64,000 bases of DNA. Source: Jaapia argillacea MUCL 33604 (taxonomy: Eukaryota > Basidiomycota > Agaricomycetes > Jaapiales > Jaapiaceae). A program made the position numbers and the translations under genes. Location of the stretch: contig KL197719.1 in the NCBI GenBank assembly GCA_000697665.1, forward strand, positions 939,968 to 1,003,967, written 5' to 3'. Below are positions 61,187-64,000 of the stretch, one piece after another. The first letter of the stretch is position 1, and every line of letters begins with the position of its first letter. Under the pieces are notes generated by a model that saw nothing but the letters and a program-made list of their open reading frames with translations, was not told the origin of the DNA and searched no databases.

Positions 61187-62667
61187 ATGTTGATCGCTAC
61201 CTTCGCCATCTCGTTGTCCATCCTTCTCTGTCTCGTCCAAGCACTTCCTTTGATTGTGATCCCTACGTCTACCTCCATTGGGCCACAGTCTCCACTCCAA
61301 ACCTCTCCAGGCCTCCGAAGTAATCCGTCAGCTGGAAATGCGAGTCATACCAGCGGTGGTATTGCTCCGCCCCTTTCCAGTAATGGGAACGTCACCAGGC
61401 CTGGGTTTTGCTTCCCCTCTCTAGAGTTCACGATGCCCAGTGTACCACCGGATATCTCCGCTAATTGGTGGTGCCATCCTGAGACAGAATATGCGTTTCT
61501 TGGTTTCAGCTACGAGATTTCCGCATGTACGTTCAATTTGGTCAGATAAAGTGTTCTCTCGAACGTTGAACCCTTACCTCGTTTCTAGGTCAAAGCCGTG
61601 CACAACTTCAACGTGAATTTTCCGACATGCGAAATCGCTTCAATTCTCGCTACGTTCGCCTGTATGGAGCTTGTGACCAGGATGGTTTCTAGTCAGCAAA
61701 CTTCATTTGTTCCTTCGCATTTTCTACTCTCATGCTGCCTGCTCAGTGACGATGTTGTCGAAGCCGCATGGAACAACAGCTTAGGTGTTCATGCCCTCAT
61801 CTGGGTGAGTTTTACTCAAGCCACCTCCAAAATGGACCTAACCTGCGTCCCAAAGTTTGGTTTTGATGGAGGCGATGCTTGGGTTAACCGCCGCGATACC
61901 CTCTTCTCCATCCTTCACTCGAATCCCAAGGCTCAGTTCGTCACACGGGGGGTCCAATTCGGCTCTGAGCCTCTTTTTGACGACGTCCTTCCTCACGGGA
62001 GACTTGCAAAGCAAGTTCAGCTCGCCAAGTCCAATCTTTCTTCATTGGGAATTCCAGTCACCGTCAGCGAAATGGCATATGGGTATCAAGAGCGAGGCGG
62101 TGCTCAAGATGTCTTGGACGCTGTCGACTTTGTGAACATCCATATGCTCCCTTTCTTTTCTCAACAAGCGTCTACAGGTAGGTGCTCCGACCTGATGCAT
62201 TGACCGTGTCCTGAACCTGGCTGGTAGCAGATCAAGCTTGGCCCATCATAATGAACGATCTTGACTGGTTTTCCCAACGCAGTGCTGGTAAGAAAATGTA
62301 TCTTGACGAGGTGAGCACCGCCGCTCGCTGAATTCCGCCAACTAATTATAACATGAATCGTTATAGAATGGCTGGCCGTCCGTCACATCTGAGGGAGTTC
62401 AGCCGAATCGCCCAAGCGCAGTGGCTGATGTAACTAACGAACAGGTTTCTTCATTTTTCAAGCCCTTCCACCGGAACGCTGACAAGCTCTCTCTTCCAGG
62501 AATATTTTGTTTTGCTAGATAAGCATTGCCCTGACTTGAAGAAATTGGCTGCAGGGGGGGTTGGTTGGTTCGCCCACATCTATTCTGACGATCAAGAGCC
62601 TGGTTATGGGATCTATGATGACGCTGGTGTCGAAAAGTTTACTTTCAAACCACGCACATCTTGTTGA
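61187..62667 (+). CDS. Secreted GH17-like beta-1,3-glucanase
   Basis: CDS join(61187..61526, 61589..61691, 61747..61804, 61856..62177, 62231..62310, 62367..62444, 62500..62667), 382 residues. Signal peptide MLIATFAISLSILLCLVQA, then a Ser/Pro-rich linker. The TIM-barrel part shows the family's strand order: FLGFSYEISACGQS, RYVRLYGACDQDGF, GVHALIWFGFDGG, the acid/base segment RGVQFGSEPLF (Glu near residue 205), GIPVTVSEMAYGYQ, VDFVNIHMLPFFS, and the nucleophile segment YLDENGWPS (Glu 301, followed by the GWPS hallmark). GH17 enzymes cut or transfer beta-1,3-glucan in fungal walls. The exon 2 to 3 join (TTCTA|gtcagc) is the weakest. Some fungal GH17-like proteins are called only 'glycoside hydrolase superfamily', so the exact specificity is uncertain. 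Confidence 0.8.
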
Positions 62668-62830
62668 AACTTGTGTATGAAGCCTGGGCCGTACTTATCC
62701 CACAGCCAGATTCCAGAAGTCATGTGGATTAACCCTAGCCAGATGACGTAAGGATCAATGGCACTCATATAGCTGCGACTCGAGGTGCCCAATTGCCCGA
62801 CTGTGCCATCTCCCGAGCTCCATTCACTAC

Positions 62831-63447
62831 ATGGTGAGACTAGCATCCTTCTCAATCTGAAGTTCGAATTTGAGGTTGTAACGCCCCACTACAGTCCGAA
62901 ACATCTGTTCCGCCCCTTGGGCCTAACCAAGCCGTGGATGAGAAAGCCAAGCAGGTTTTTGAGGCCGTAAAGCATGAGATCCTCCATCAAGTGAGTGGTG
63001 TGTCATCAGATGGACGAAGGGGTGCCTTACGATGACTCGACATTGCCAGATCTGGCATTTACACAGGGAGGATGAGCGGCATCATCTCAACGAAGCTAGG
63101 AAACTTGAGCATGTGAAGTGCTACAAACCAGTTGTGAGTCTTGACGTTGTGCAGACTCCTCGTCGCTGAAGCTTCATACCTCTGAAGTCATATCGCATTC
63201 AAGAAGAAGCATACGGTGAGTATTCACCAAAACCATTCAATCTCTTGTCATTGGCTGATCCCTAATTTGAGGCACAAACTACTTCGGGAAAATCTTGATG
63301 GATGACCAGGGCCATTACATTCATGCTCGTGTTTTCCGATCGACCGACGGAGAGACCATCAAGCTGCACGCCGTCCATAACCGACCAAGGGCAGACGGGG
63401 GAGCGATTTTCAGTGAAACTGACGAGATTGAATATTTCGAATACTGA
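62831..63447 (+). CDS. Stefin-type cystatin (cysteine protease inhibitor)
   Basis: CDS join(62831..62833, 62895..62990, 63050..63133, 63188..63215, 63272..63447), 128 residues with no signal peptide, so cytosolic like family-1 cystatins. Cystatins plug the active-site cleft of papain-like proteases with an N-terminal Gly, a QxVxG hairpin and a second loop. Here Gly10 (PPLGPNQAV) is in place, followed by the long helix (DEKAKQVFEAVKHEI), the first hairpin QEEAYG (residues 66-71, one residue longer and more polar than QVVAG), the strand NYFGKILMDDQGHYIHARVF (matching stefin's NYYIKV...YMHLKVF) and IKLHAVHNRP. A charged insertion (HLHREDERHHLNEARK) lengthens the helix region, making it longer than the 98-residue animal stefins. 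The first exon is the ATG alone. It lies 163 bases after the GH17-like stop, same strand. Confidence 0.72.
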
Positions 63448-63466
63448 TGGTCAAGAAGAGTCAAAT

Positions 63467-63958
63467 TCATGTTTGTACGAATAATAAATCACTTCCGAAT
63501 GGACCTATATCACTATTTGTTTCACTTCGGGTACTTTGATCCGCTTCCGCGACGGTTGATGTAACAAGTAGAACGAATGGTGGTACATGAATATAGTGAG
63601 TCTCGTATGCATTATAAGCTTTAGAGTGAGTCAAAGCAACCAATATCGTACACCCTTCAGACTCCGAACGTCGTTCAACCATACCACTTACTCCCGATCC
63701 TCATCTCTGCCTTTGGCCGCTGAGGGATGATCGACTCTCGGATATCGAAGGCCTCAATAGCGGCCTGTTGCTGCGTGTCAGCAGCGGCACTAGGTTGTGT
63801 TATGATTGGAGACTAACCCTCCATGTTGCCATATCGAACTCCATAACGATTTGGCGCTTTTTCAATCCGGCAGCGTAGTCCTCCTCACTGGGAGGCTCAC
63901 AGACAACTGATGGTGGATGGTGAGGATTAAGCCAAACATTAGTACGAGGGACGCACAT
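63467..63958 (-). CDS. Short unrecognised gene at the right edge, ends uncertain
   Basis: Model complement(join(63467..63618, 63692..63770, 63818..63958)), 123 residues. The first exon (CVPRTNVWLNPHHPP, then EEDYAAGLKKRQIVMEFDMA) and second exon (AAIEAFDIRESIIPQRPKAE) look coding and join with a 47-base intron in phase. The third exon is less sure: if its GTAAGT donor is ignored the protein stops soon after (at 63675). An in-frame stop lies just upstream of the chosen Met at 63958, but a splice acceptor there could link to exons outside the window. With the third exon the stop is only 19 bases from the cystatin stop, tail to tail. Family unknown. Confidence 0.33.
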
Positions 63959-64000
63959 ATCATGGGCTCTCCCTCCTGGTTGGTCTCAAGAACGCATTTC

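Overview
The window reads as nuclear DNA of a filamentous basidiomycete, most likely an agaricomycete. Genes are densely packed on both strands and most are cut by many introns of about 47-60 bases with GT..AG ends. Several encoded proteins are typical of fungi: a class IV chitin synthase, a Medusa-type developmental regulator, a DASH kinetochore subunit, a fungal gelsolin-repeat protein and a GPI-anchored cysteine-rich wall protein. All coordinates of spliced genes were built by hand from splice signals, reading phase and family knowledge; no alignment or transcript data were available.

Left part (1-20 kb): a KAP/CDKN3-like phosphatase (minus, running off the left edge) sits head to head with the class IV chitin synthase. 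Then come the Ski complex TPR subunit SKI3 (16 exons), a mitochondrial LETM1-domain protein, an unrecognised two-exon gene, a Mediator Med27-like subunit, a 2.3 kb stretch without a convincing gene, and a Medusa (DUF7082) regulator.

Middle (20-42 kb): a DOCK-family Rac GEF (13 exons, about 2210 residues), a Spc34-like DASH subunit, a possible 56-residue small protein, a low-complexity orphan, an F-box-like protein, LSM2, WDR83/MORG1, an F-box plus beta-propeller-like protein and ribosomal protein S5.

Right part (42-64 kb): a 528-residue orphan, a gene-poor 3.4 kb stretch, an AT-hook protein, a small OB-fold protein that looks like telomeric Ten1, an RRM/coiled-coil orphan, a GPI-anchored cysteine-rich protein, a long disordered protein ending in gelsolin repeats, a secreted GH17-like glucanase, a stefin-type cystatin and a possible short gene at the right edge.

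Themes: RNA metabolism (SKI3, LSM2, WDR83, Med27, RPS5), Rho/Rac and actin control (DOCK, gelsolin-repeat protein), cell wall (chitin synthase, GH17-like enzyme, GPI protein) and chromosome maintenance (Spc34, Ten1-like). I see no gene cluster of one pathway, no CRISPR array, no rRNA, no convincing tRNA and no recognisable transposon or virus-like element. The items most worth a second look are the fungal stefin-like cystatin, the Ten1 candidate, and two genes (LSM2 and the cystatin) whose first coding exon appears to be the ATG alone.
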